64,000 bases of DNA from Lycocorax pyrrhopterus obiensis (Eukaryota; Chordata; Aves; Passeriformes; Paradisaeidae): positions 8,822,830 to 8,886,829 of the forward strand of contig JACSVZ010000022.1 in the NCBI GenBank assembly GCA_014706295.1. Reading direction: 5' to 3'. Both the position numbers and the translations under genes were made by a program. The notes under the pieces were generated by a model that saw nothing but the letters and a program-made list of their open reading frames with translations, had not been told where the DNA came from and made no database searches. This document shows, piece by piece, positions 49,981 through 64,000 of the stretch. The number at the start of each line of letters is the position of its first letter. Position 1 is the stretch's first letter.

Positions 49981-52410
49981 TGCATTGCTCCCATTTCCAT
50001 TCATACAGCTCCTGGGCACAGAGACCTGCAGCACAAGAGTGACAGAAGCAGCCAGGTGGGACCTGGGGTCCCAGGGCAGAAGTAAGAGCCTGAATCTGGC
50101 AGCTACAGACATAGCTTGGGGAGAGGGACAAAGGGTGTGCTGTGGAGATGGATTTGTGGCCTCACAGCTGAAGGGATGACAGTTTCCTGAATCACCTGAT
50201 CCGGCTAATTGCTGATCTGAGAAAAGGCTTCAAAACACCAAACAGCTGGGAAATACTGGAGCTGCAAACAGGCATTTATGCTAAAGGTTGCAAAATCTGC
50301 TTGGAATTTGCACCTCTCAAATAAGGGAGGAAGATTTAGCAGGGAGGTGACAGTTCCAGTCCTGACTGGTTAATGGCTGCTGCAGCAGGGTGTTAGGAGT
50401 GAGCAGGGATGTTTGAAAGGAGTGACATGTGAATGAAGCTCTGTTTTGGGGAACAAGGGTGGGAAATAAGGGAGAATCAGTAACGATCAATTGAGAGATA
50501 TGAAAAATGAAGTTAATATAAGAGCAAGAGCCTTAGGCAGGTGAGAGAGAATGATGAAGGAAAGTAGAAGTGAGGATACTGCGTAATGAGGAAGAGCTGG
50601 AAGTGAAATATAATCTGGGGATGGCCTCCAAATGAAGTGACTACCTTACCTCAGTTTTTCTTATGTGGGGAACGTTGAACTCGTGGAGAGCAGTGGGCAA
50701 TGAATGGAAGTGAGGGGGTTCAAGCATCAAGCCGAGTTGTTGGGGGAGTTTGAAAATACTGGCACAAGAAATCACAGAAGCTGTGACAAGAGTTTCTGTA
50801 ATTTACTCTTCCTGGTGTTGGCATCCTATGACTAGAAACCAGTAAAGGCAGAGCCTGTCTATAAGGAAGTAAAAGCTAAAAACTGAAAACAAACATCCAG
50901 GAACTGACAGTCCCAGGAGACGTGATAGCTGTAGCCTGATTAAATTCTCCTTCCTAGGAAGGAGAGTTTTGTCCTTGTCCACTGCATCAGAAGGAAGAAG
51001 GACATACAGCACCACATGTCCACAACCCTCCCCAGCTGAGAGGAGATGAACCCCACCAACCCAGCCACTCCATCAGGTCCAAACCTACAGTCTTTGCAGG
51101 AGTTTTTGTCAGGAGTTGTGTTGTGACCTTGGGAACCACACCTGGAGCCCCATGGGGAATCCAGCCCTTCTCATGTTCATCTCTCCTATCACATGTGATT
51201 CATACCTTTCTCAGCTCCGCTCCTGGGTGCTCCCATGCTCTTCCGTTGTGTTATAAATGAGTGGCTGTTGGTGTTGGTTGATATTTAATGAAGTCCATGT
51301 AATACTCTTCACTTATTTACTTATCCGATCCCAGTCTTAATACCCAGCCTGGGAAAGTTATCTTGGCTTCTTTAAGCTTTTCCACCATTAGCAATAAACG
51401 TTTTACAGTCTTGGCAAGCTGAGGCTGAAAAGCGAGAGCATGACTTCAAACAGCACTGCTCACAGAGAAGGCTTTAAACTGATATTAAATCACTAAACTG
51501 TGCAAACATAACAGTCCTGTAATAAAGATAATCTGTGAGCAGTTCAGTCCAGGAGGGGCTCTGGTCCTTGGGTTGCAGGTGGAACCTTAGGGCCCCACAA
51601 ACCACAGAACCCTTTTGGGCAACTCAGCATCAGAGCAGAGAGTGACTCATGCTGCAGTGCTGGACAAGGTCTGCCTGAGTGTGGGGGCTTCTATCTCCAG
51701 CCTGAGCTGCTTCTCCTGCACCAGTCCAGCAGAATGGAAAGGGCTGTAGGGGAGCAGCAGTCCCTACCAATCACCCCAGGCAGGGCCATACCAGGCTCCA
51801 GACATGGTGCCTGGCTGTGATACAATCCAACAGCTATTCCTCTGTGCTCAAAGGATGAAGTGACTAAGAAAATATGCCCTAAATTACCATAAATATTCCA
51901 CTCAAAGCCTGGAAGTGTGCATCCTCCAGGACAGGCTTCCATGCCTGCTGTCACCCTGCGTGTGGTGGTGTGAGGAGGGGATCCCACAGAGGGGAGCCTC
52001 AGCTGGGAGCAGCACACACCGCGCTGCAGGGCACCATCCCTGCTCTGCTCACGCCCTCCCCACGCACAAATGGCAGGCCAGACCCACATGCACAACTATG
52101 GAAGCAGGCACTAATGTGCAAATGCACGCAAATCTGTGGCATCTGCTGCCAAGGCAGCTGTACACAGGCAGGCACCCACCACCCAGGCACATAAAGCTGT
52201 GCTAAGGTGCTGTTAGACCCCCAGAAAGCCCAGTGTGTGGTGAGACACAGACATGCATAGGCTTACCCAGCCCAGGCTTTGAGGGAAGACCTCCCTCTCC
52301 TTGGCTTTACCAGCTTCAAGACCAGCAGTGTTTTTGCAAAAGCTTGGCGAGGAATGTGCTTGGCAGGACCTCTGAATGTTTTAAATATTACAGGATTTCT
52401 GTAGTTTAAT

Positions 52411-52470
52411 TTCATAGAATCACAGAATAACTTAGGTTGGAAGGAACCTTTAAAGGTCACCTAGTCCAAG
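52411..52470 (-). repeat. CR1 LINE 3' tip, minus strand
   Basis: 'tcatagaatcacagaataac' followed by 'ttaggttggaaggaaccttt' and 'aaaggtcacctagtccaag' is the antisense of the CR1 3' end including its octamer tail. Only about 60 bp remains. Confidence 0.88.
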
Positions 52471-55400
52471 GCCCAGTTTACTCTGAACTGAGCGTTTCCT
52501 TTCACTGTGTTTCATGATGCTCTTGCACACTGGAAGGAGAGCAGCTGTCTCCGAGGCAGGATGGGTCCCTGGCAGGATTAACCCTTGCAAGGGGCTGTGA
52601 TGGTTCTGCCCAGGAACCTTGGCACTGCTCCTTGCAGCCCCTCCATGGCACAGGCTGCAGCTGTTAGAGCAGTAGAAACACTGAGGTTTGCTCCTGCAAG
52701 AAACCAGTTTGTAAATGGTGGAGGGTACTTTCCAGGGGCAGAATGAGGGAAGCGTTGCTGGGTTGGACTGGGTGCTCCTGCTCTTGGGGCTTTCAGCCTG
52801 GGGTTCATCACAAGCCCATACATCAGTGGGAAAGAGTGAAGCAGAGCTGGGTTTTGGAGTAACCCCTGAGTGATATCTTTGCACGTCCTTGGGGTGAAGG
52901 AATGCAGCTGCCTGGTGGACTGTGAGGGGAGGAGCTGCATGCAAGAAACAGTAGGATTTCAGTGGAAAATTAAGAGCCTGGAATGCTGGAGCTGTCTCCA
53001 CTGCATCCTCCATGGGCGTGCAGCACAGCAGGTCTCCTGTGTGCTCTCCCAGGTGAGAAAGTGCCACTGTAATCTCACACCTTAAAATATTGTTAAGAGA
53101 GGGCTAAAACCCACTCAGAAGTGAGGATCTCAGTGGTTATCCTTTATCTGTGCTGGAAGTGCTGTAGTTCAGAGTCAGGCATTCTGGGTCTGGCACTAAG
53201 GTTTCTCTTTGCTGCGTCTGCCTCAAGCTTTTTTCTCAGTTGCTTGTCCTTGCAAATCTGCTGTGAGTGGATTCAAGGATATGCAGGAACCAGTGTGCTC
53301 CATGTCAGTGGTTAATGGTAAGTAACCCGTCAGCAGGATTAATTAATAAGTGTTTTTAATGACAGTGACATTTTGGAGAGTCCTGGAAAGGAACAGAGTA
53401 TTATGAGTTACTTTATTGTAATGACTTTCCCGGTCAGTGAGGGGGAACATGTCATGTTCCAGCCAGTGCTGACACCTGGGTTGGCAGCAGGAGAGAGGAA
53501 TTCCTGTCTGACTTGGGATGCTTTCTGTGGTGGGTGTCTATCCAGGCATTCCCTCAGGCAGCTCTTGTGCTGTTTCTTGCACCCAGAGCAGTTTCTAGGA
53601 GGAGCTGGGGAATCACAACAGCTCCCCCAGATCCCTCGTCTGGCGGGGGGTCCCCCAGGCTGGCAAGGGGCCCCTGGTCTTTGTGAATCCACAAGGGACT
53701 GCAGGTTCCAGCCAGGCAGAGCCACCAGACGTGAGGGGCTGGAGTGGAGCCTGGCAGCAGAGCCCGGGGCTTTGTGTGACCCATGACTGATCTCCAGGTT
53801 AGGGGTGCCCTCAGGCCTCTGGAGGATGTTGGTCACGATCAGGCAAGCCTGGCATCACTCCAGATCCAAAGCCAGAGTAAGCCTAGGAAATAACAGTTCC
53901 CAAACCACCTTCTTTCCCTGACCCAGGTTAGACTCAGAGCTCTTCTTTCCCGGGCTTGAACTGGGAGCACTGTGTTGGTCTCAGCAGCCTCTTCTCTCTC
54001 ACAGGACACTGAACTGCAGGTCGTGACTGCAGTGTTGTTTGTGCCAAGCTCTCCTGCTCACTCTCACCTAACGAAGCTGACAATATATTGCCATTTTTAC
54101 TGGCCTGGCTGGCAACTTTTCAGGTGCTAGGTGTGTTTATGATCGTCAGGGTCACACCTCAATTCGGAATGGGGAGAGGGATTTTAAACATACCCACAGC
54201 TTAGAATTCCTCCTCCAGCCTCTCTGAGTGGAAAGGGCTTGTGCAGTGTGTGGCCTGAGTTCCCCAATTGATTGGTGATATTTGCATGAAGCCCTGAGGG
54301 AACTGGCCAGCCTGGCACATGGAATTGCCTGGCTCAGCAGTGCCACGTTGCTGAGCTGTCCCTGCTGCCTCTTGGTGTTCATGACTATCTGTGCCTCTGT
54401 GTGCACTTGTAAGTTTAATAGCAGCAATAGTTGCTTTTGTCAGAGATGATATGCAGGCCATAAAACTTGTTTGCCATTTTTCCCCCCCCTCCCACTGAGA
54501 TATGAAAGCTGTGGAAAAGGCTCCAAAGCCTGCTGGCTCTTTCAGATGGAAGTTATATAAGGAATATGAAAAGAATGCATTTCGCAGTGGCCAAAGGACC
54601 TAAAAATACCACTTTCACAGATCTTTGCTTGGACATCATGAAAAGATTCCTCAGCCGGAGATAGTGCTCTCCAGGAAATCATCCCTAGGCTGAGCTGCAG
54701 GCACAGAAAGCTCTTGTGTTCAAAAACAGTATGAGGAAGTTGTGTGTCAAAGGCCAATACTCAGGAGCAGCCATCGCCTGTGACATGGGACATTGCCTGT
54801 GGGCTCCAGGGAACCCAGCAGGATAAAACACAGCCCACGAGTGGCAAGACCAGTGTTTCAGGATGATTCCAGGCTGGAGTGACAAAAGAGGTGAGAGCTG
54901 GGATCGAGGACGCCAATTAAGACAAGGTTGCTTCTGGGACAGTTCATGGGGTTTTTTTTCCTAAGTGAGCTGAATCTAGCAATAAGAAATCTCCTGTAGG
55001 AACTGCACTGATTTAAGATTAACCAGGTGAAGGGCAACCTTGATAGAGCAGTTCATGGGAAGGAGTCCAGGGGAATTTATTGCTTCAAAGATTTGATATT
55101 ACCTATATGGAGTTTTTAGGGCATATACCCAGGTAAAACCAACCATGGATCACAGCACAGGAGTCCCAGGGGTTTTTTATTCCACATTAAAAAGAATGAA
55201 CGAACTCCTTTCTCTTGGCTGGACTAACCACTCAGTCCTGTGTGTGCTGGGATAACATCTCCTGTGACTGCCTTTGGTTCCCTTGTTCAAGCATTCACAG
55301 TGGTGCTGGGGCTCTGGATCATCACAGGTGCACAGGGCATGTTATTTGAGGTCTGTCCTATTCTCCCAGGTCCTTGACTCAGAGTACAGACAGGCTCTAA

Positions 55401-56340
55401 ATGCTGTCTCCATGCGCTCCTCCAGCGCAGTCTGGGTCTCATCCCTGCTGACAGTTTTCACCAGCATGGCAGTCACTGGGAAGCCACTGGATGTGCCAAT
55501 GGGATGGGAAATCAGGCTGGTTCTCATCCCTTGTACCTGGAACAAGACTGCCCACCTCAATTCTCATCAGAGGCAGGAGATGGGGGAACGTGAGGGCCAC
55601 CTCCTGCAGATCAGAGCTGAAAATGCTGGATGTTGTTCCTTCCCACAGACCTAATCTTTACAGCCATCTACACCTCTCTCCCCTCTTCCTGTTCTCTTCC
55701 TGGACATGCTACAGCTGAGCACAGGCTCCCGTGGTCAGAAAAGCAGGTCATTAAGAGCCTTCTCTAATTGTCAGTGTATTTCTTCACCTTTACAACCAGT
55801 GATAAACTGATTTTCACTTGATCATCTTACTGTGCCACATAGGCTCAGTCTGGCTCTCACCTGCTGCCAGCACTAGGGTGGCTGTGTTTGAACCAAAGCA
55901 CAATCACCCACCCCAAAGTGCTCAGAAATTACCTTTGAAATACAAGAGGGACATAAAAATGAACATGTTTGAAATGTGAATAACATATTTTAGCTTCCTT
56001 TGCTTGGCTTTCAGAATGTGGTTACTTCAAGCCTTTAAGCTCCCCGGAATCATGGGAGCAAATATTTATTCTTCATGTTTGTTTTTCTTTTAATGAAAAT
56101 TGGGATTGTCATTCAGTCCTATGATTCCAGCACACGTGGCTTCAGGACAGACACCAGCTAGCATTGGGCTTGCCAGGAAATAGTGACAGCTGGCAACAGC
56201 ATCAAACACTTGTTTGGGCTTTTTTCTCTATACACATATGCTTTGTGCTCAGAGCAACAGGGAGGTTAGCCCCTCGATTTAAAATAAATCCTCCCAGAAG
56301 AAAGAAATCCATCTGTCTGGGAAAAGTTAGAAAATATTTT

Positions 56341-58350
56341 TGCATTTATTTTTCTTTTTTTTTTTCCCTTTTTTTTTTATGAATACAAACTCTTGTGAAG
56401 AAATATTCTTCTGTTTCCATTGGAAGGCAGAAACCAGCAAAAATTAATGTACAATATCGAGGAATACTTGGTGCAAATGGACCAAAAAGGATTCCCCACA
56501 AAGTATGTCTACATACAGGAAAAAAGGTTGCTGCAGTTGGAAAAGACAGCCTGGTTATTACAGGGTTGGGGGGTTTTTTTCATTTAATCTCCCAATTATA
56601 AATAATCAATGTGATTTACAAAATAATTTACAGAAAATGATTGGATTCATCATTGCAATAAATTACTTGGTACGATGCCACCAGCATTGAGACCATACAA
56701 TAGCTCTGACACCGCCAGCACGAGGTGTTTCATTTTTGCATTGGAAATCAAGGGACAGACCTGCAGCTCCTCTGGCTGAGCTGGCTCAGATTTGTCCCCA
56801 CCAGAGACCTCTTGGCAGCCATGGTTCCACCACCCTCATCCTCCCGAGAGGCCAGAAATGACTCAGGCCTGCGGTGGTGCAGGGCTCTGGGAGCCCCAGC
56901 CCTGCTGGCACCTGGAGCAGCAGGGGCTGGGTGCAGGAGAGCTCCTTTCCTGAGTCCAGCTGTAAACCAAAGGTCAGATCCGCGGGGTTTTGGCACAGGC
57001 AGGCACAGAGAAACGGGGACAGGGGCAGGAGGGAGCAGAGCAGGGCGGGCAGACCCAAGGCTGGGGCAGACCCAAGGGGCTTGGGTGAGACAGGGTTGTT
57101 GCTTGACCTCTGTCGCTTTTCTCTGCAGGACTCCAAGAACTGTATTTTTGAGGTTGGTGCTCTCAAACACTCTGAGGTCTGAAGGAGGCATAACGAATTC
57201 TTATCATGTTGTGAAGACCTATAAATCTGTTATCAGCCACTCACTCTAAGCTGAAGGAGTGGCACGGCACTGGAGAAGTAGATTGTATGGCATATCCTAG
57301 CATTAAAGCTGGGTCTGAACTGAGATCCTGGGTCCCAATGCTCCCAGCAGTTGGGAAGCCCAAGAACTTGGTCCAGTCTGTGAGGCTCAAGCTCTTCTCA
57401 CCCTCATAGGTCTCTCCCCTTCCTGTATCTTTCCCCCACTTCCTTCCCAATAGGCTTCCAGTGATCTTCTTCTGACTGCTGAGAAGCAGTAGTTGGGCCA
57501 GTGGTATTCTGGGCAGTGTTGCCAGCCTGTAAAGGGGTCACCCCAGCCCATTAGTGGAAATCTCTGGAATCCCATGGTCCCTCAGATTCCCAGGAGGCAG
57601 TGAGTGGTGCAAGGGAAGGGCTTGGCAGTGGCTGCCTCTCTGAGCATTGTGGTGAGCGGGAAGGCATGGCACAGAAATAAGAAAACACTTCAAAAGGCAG
57701 AGGGATCCAAACAGTGGAGTATCTTGGCAGGCCAAACTTTGCCCCAGCACCAGCTGAAAAGATCTGTTAGACCAGGCTGGGTGGCTTAGTCTGCTGGAGG
57801 GTGACACCACACAAAGACCTGGGACTAGCCAAGGCTGAGGAGCAGTTCTGCCAGTGCTGCCTGAGCAAACCCCATGTGCTTCACCTGCTGTGATGCTCCT
57901 GGGAGAGCTTCCACCTCCACCAAGTCTGCCTGGACTGGGGACTGTCAGGGGGGCTGGCACGGCTGTGGGAGGGAAGCCCTCCACTCCCAGTGCACAGGGA
58001 ATTGCTTGTTCACAGGGTCTGGTGTGTGCTGAACCAGCGCTGAGGTGGCAGTGGGGCAACAGCCCATCCCCAGCCAGTCACTGCGACCTCCCCACAGAGG
58101 GAGGCAGGAATCTGGCCCTCCTTACGAGGACTGAGGGTTTCAGCAAGGCTTCAGCCTTAGTTCTGGGACTCGGGGCTGCCCATGGCACATGCTGTCCGTA
58201 GCTGCAGGAAGACAGCTTCTGGTGGTGGTCAGTCCAATAAGCAAGTCCGTGTGTTCGTGCCCAGGGACCTGTGGATGGCTTCTCTTTTCACAGTGGCAGT
58301 CAGTTCAGGCTTTTCCCCCACACGGTCTTGCGAAGGTGGTGTGCGGGCCG
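56341..58350 (-). other. Region likely containing the HNF4A 3' UTR
   Basis: Directly downstream of the HNF4A stop on the minus strand. Long T-runs occur at 56350-56380, and a minus-strand AATAAA (TTTATT on plus, 56345-56350) lies about 2 kb after the stop, a plausible but unproven poly(A) signal. Open frames at 56725-57249 (plus) and 57538-58059 (minus) are not recognised as genes. Confidence 0.4.
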
Positions 58351-61228
<2,878 letters not shown>

Positions 61229-64000
61229 CTGCAAGGGCAGGGAAAAGTTATTTGGGTGATGCAGAGACTGACACAAGGCTCTGATTTCATGTAAGCAAGA
61301 GAGAAAGCTCAGCATTCCTGGACTGCACTCAAGGATGGGGAGTGAGGGCCCCTCTTCAGTCACAGGCAGAGAAAGAGATCAAAAAATGGTCTGTGCTAAA
61401 CCAGTTATAAATCCAGCAGAACCAGCAGATAGTACACAGCACCTGAAATATCTCATATTCAGGACGCATGTCATGAGCAAGACCATGCTAGACTGTCCCA
61501 GGACCTCACACCAGTGTGGGCCATGTTCACAGTGGGCTGTTTGCAGACAACTCCTACCAAGCGCAGAACCAGGGACCATGCTCCATCCTGGGAAGTGGGG
61601 AGAAGTACAATCCCCTGCTGCTGGACAGCTGCCGTCCCTCTGGGCTGTGCCCACCTCCCACTGAAACCACACTCATGGGGACCCATGTCCGGCTGGCCGG
61701 CGGGGTCACCCCCTGGCCATTCATCCCCTCCACAGCCACAGGAATTGGGGACAGGGAAGCCAAAGGGATGTTTTTCTCCCCTGATGTTAATGATTGAAGT
61801 GTTTCATTTTACACCCTCCAGTGGCTCCTGAGAATGTTCTGAATCTTTTGCCCTCCTTCAGTTAAAAATTTCAGAGATTTAGGCAGAAAGAGAAGTTAAC
61901 GATTGGACATCCTGACACAGAGGCTTCTTAATGTCCAGCCAGGAGCTTCTGCTGGAGAAAACAATCATTAAACATTAATAGAGAAATGCTGAAAAGTATG
62001 TCCTGATGGGAATGGTCCCCTTTTCCTGTGTGTCATCCTCAGCATCTGGCAAAGCCAAGAGAAGTCTTACCCTACCACAAATGCTAGGAGAATGTATCAC
62101 CCCCAGAAGAGAGCTCTGGTTAGGAAAGATGCTGATGTCTAGGAGAGGGATTTTTTTTTTTTATTTTTGCAGAGGGTAAAAAAAGGTTATGCAAAATCAA
62201 CAGAGTGGAGATCCTTGCAAAAAGACTGTGCACACATGATACTGGGGAATCTTTATCTAGATGCCAAAATCTAGCATCTCTCTATCGCTGTCCAAACATG
62301 GGTGGATATGTTAGCTGAGCTGCTTGGAATGACCAGAGCTGCACAAAACTGAGCTTTCCTACCTGATGAAACTTTGACAAGGAGAAAACTGCAAGTCCCA
62401 GGGGGGAGTGAAGCTCTCACCTAGAAATTTCCTGCCTAATTCAAATTCAAGAAGGTTCAGTTTGTAACCACCTTTTTTGTGTCCATAAGATTTGCTTGTT
62501 TGAGCAGGGTTAAAGTCAATTATTCCAGCAAGGCAAAACCATCTCATTTGATATTCATTCTTGCAGTGATGAACCTGAGATACATCATTTAATTGTGAGC
62601 TAGGATAAATAGACAGTTGTAACACAACAAAGCAGAACTTGAACTTTGAGATGAAATGGCTTTGCCCCACCAAACATGGTAATTTTGACATTTTAGTGCA
62701 GAAGGAGAATGAGGAGTTGGGTATGATCTTTCCTACAAAAGATCTATTTCATGCCTGTGGAGCAGCCTCTCCCTTGTGGGAAGGCAGGGTTGAGACCGTG
62801 TCATCTTTAGGTTTTGTTTTCTCCTTTGAGGAATTTTGCAGGCCCACAGTTGTAAAATGAGCTCATGTGGAAGTTGCTGTAGTTTGCAGAGTTATTGGCC
62901 AGGTTTAGGGGCTCTGTTCCAAATGGCACAAGGATGTGATGGGTTGTGCAGAGCTGCCCCAGGTCTGTGCTGGGCTGCAGCCTGTTTGCTGAGTAAATGG
63001 CATTTGCCATTGGAGTCCATTTTGGTTTCCATAATTTATGAATTGTATTTTCCTTAGCAATTTAACAGATTTCTTATAATTTTTAAAAATTTCGCACTTG
63101 CACACAATAGAAAAGAAGGAAACATGCTCCCATTTTCAGAGCACTGAACTCCCCAGAGCTCTGTGTGCTGCTGGGTGGTTACTAAAGAGCTCAGATTTAG
63201 GATTTAGGGGGTTTTGATCAGCTGGATTCTCTCAACTGGATATCCTTTTTCTTCATTATATAAAAATTACCCCTAGGCCAATAGGGCTGGAGACTGGTCC
63301 TAGCTGAAGAGAACACATGCTGGATTTGTGACTGTTCACTGGGCAGATTGGAAATACCTTCCTACCTGTGACAGGACCTGTGCTGGCCCTGCCAGAAGTG
63401 CTATCCCAGCCACACGTGGTGGCCAAGGCTGGGCACACATCACGTCCTTCAACACCTGCTGCAGACCTCTGAAATTTAGACTTACACAGGAGGCATTTCC
63501 TGCCTGAGATCCTGCAGTGCAGTTCTACAGAGGACACCAAACCCACCGTGCTTATCTTCGTTAGGGAACCCACAAACGTCATTTTAGTAATTTCTGTTAA
63601 ATGCAGATATATGCTTGCTTTTTAATCCTGGATAAAGATTTTCTGCTGCCTTGGGAGCAAACTAGTGTTTAGCTTCAAAATTCCACGCTGGGAGCATGGA
63701 TACAAACATATTCCCAGGCGGGAAGCAGCAGGAGACAGGCAGATTTTAAGTTTCGGGCAGACCTTAGACCAGAAATCTGTCCTGCTAATTCTGATTACCC
63801 CAAGCATTTGTATAGCACTTCAGGCTTTCAAAGTGCTGCACAAACTATAATGGATAAATGACTGGCTGACTCCAAAATGCTCATCTGATATGGGACCTAA
63901 TTCGAGCTCAGTGTTATCTGGCTGTGCTCATCGGCTGATTAGCGGCACATGCAAGTGGCCCACGCTGGCATTGTATGGATGCCTGGCCTGTGCTGGCATT
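61229..64000 (-). other. HNF4A intron, continuing past the window edge
   Basis: More than 2.77 kb of intron with no exon recognised. Near 63790-63845 'gcatttgtatagcacttcag' followed by 'gctttcaaagtgctgcacaa' looks like an old CORE-SINE/MIR piece, low certainty. Confidence 0.7.

Larger units (their letters stand above)
49201..56340. other. Intergenic DNA between TTPAL and HNF4A
   Basis: No recognisable gene. It contains the small repeats listed separately. Frames of up to 205 codons (for example minus 52450-53067) have no recognised homology and overlap CR1 sequence at one end. Confidence 0.5.

Noticed and set aside
61229..64000. HNF4A DNA-binding domain and earlier LBD exons
   Set aside because: No frame encodes the zinc-finger words (CDGCKGFFRR) or the ...PLDDQ exon end; this part is intron.

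Overview
The window reads as vertebrate nuclear DNA, most likely from a bird. It has intron-split genes with GT-AG junctions, short introns (SERINC3 fits in 7.4 kb), CpG-island promoters, and several fragments of CR1-type LINEs, the typical avian retroposon. There is no sign of operons, phage, CRISPR or other prokaryotic systems.

Three protein genes can be read exon by exon. SERINC3 (plus strand, 10 coding exons, 30207-37573, 472 aa) is a multipass serine-incorporator membrane protein. TTPAL (minus strand, 4 coding exons, 42341-46569, 339 aa) is a CRAL-TRIO alpha-tocopherol-transfer-like protein. HNF4A (minus strand, 58351-61228) is represented by its five 3'-terminal coding exons, about 248 aa; its DNA-binding domain and 5' exons lie beyond the right edge. 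The order and relative orientation HNF4A > TTPAL > < SERINC3 matches the human chromosome 20q13 block as I remember it, read in reverse, which supports orthology.

Layout: 1-29 kb holds no coding exon I can recognise. It contains decayed SINE/CR1 fragments, an (ATCC)n microsatellite and one unassigned CpG-rich block at about 13.6-14.7 kb. At 29.45-30.25 kb is the SERINC3 CpG-island promoter with five CCAAT boxes and an 11-bp minisatellite. SERINC3 and TTPAL then converge on a 4.8 kb interval of 3' UTR and intergenic DNA. The TTPAL CpG promoter at 47.5-47.9 kb is directly followed, on its upstream side, by about 1 kb of TATACA-rich tandem repeat and then a second GC-rich block. From 49.2 to 58.3 kb is intergenic DNA plus the HNF4A 3' UTR, and from 58.35 kb to the edge is HNF4A.

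The genes are not a pathway; their neighbourhood is conserved synteny. I did not find an undescribed biological system. The observations most worth checking are the missing HNF4A alpha2-type alternative donor, the repeat array beside the TTPAL promoter, the CCAAT cluster, and the orphan CpG island that could hold a first exon of a left-hand gene such as PKIG.
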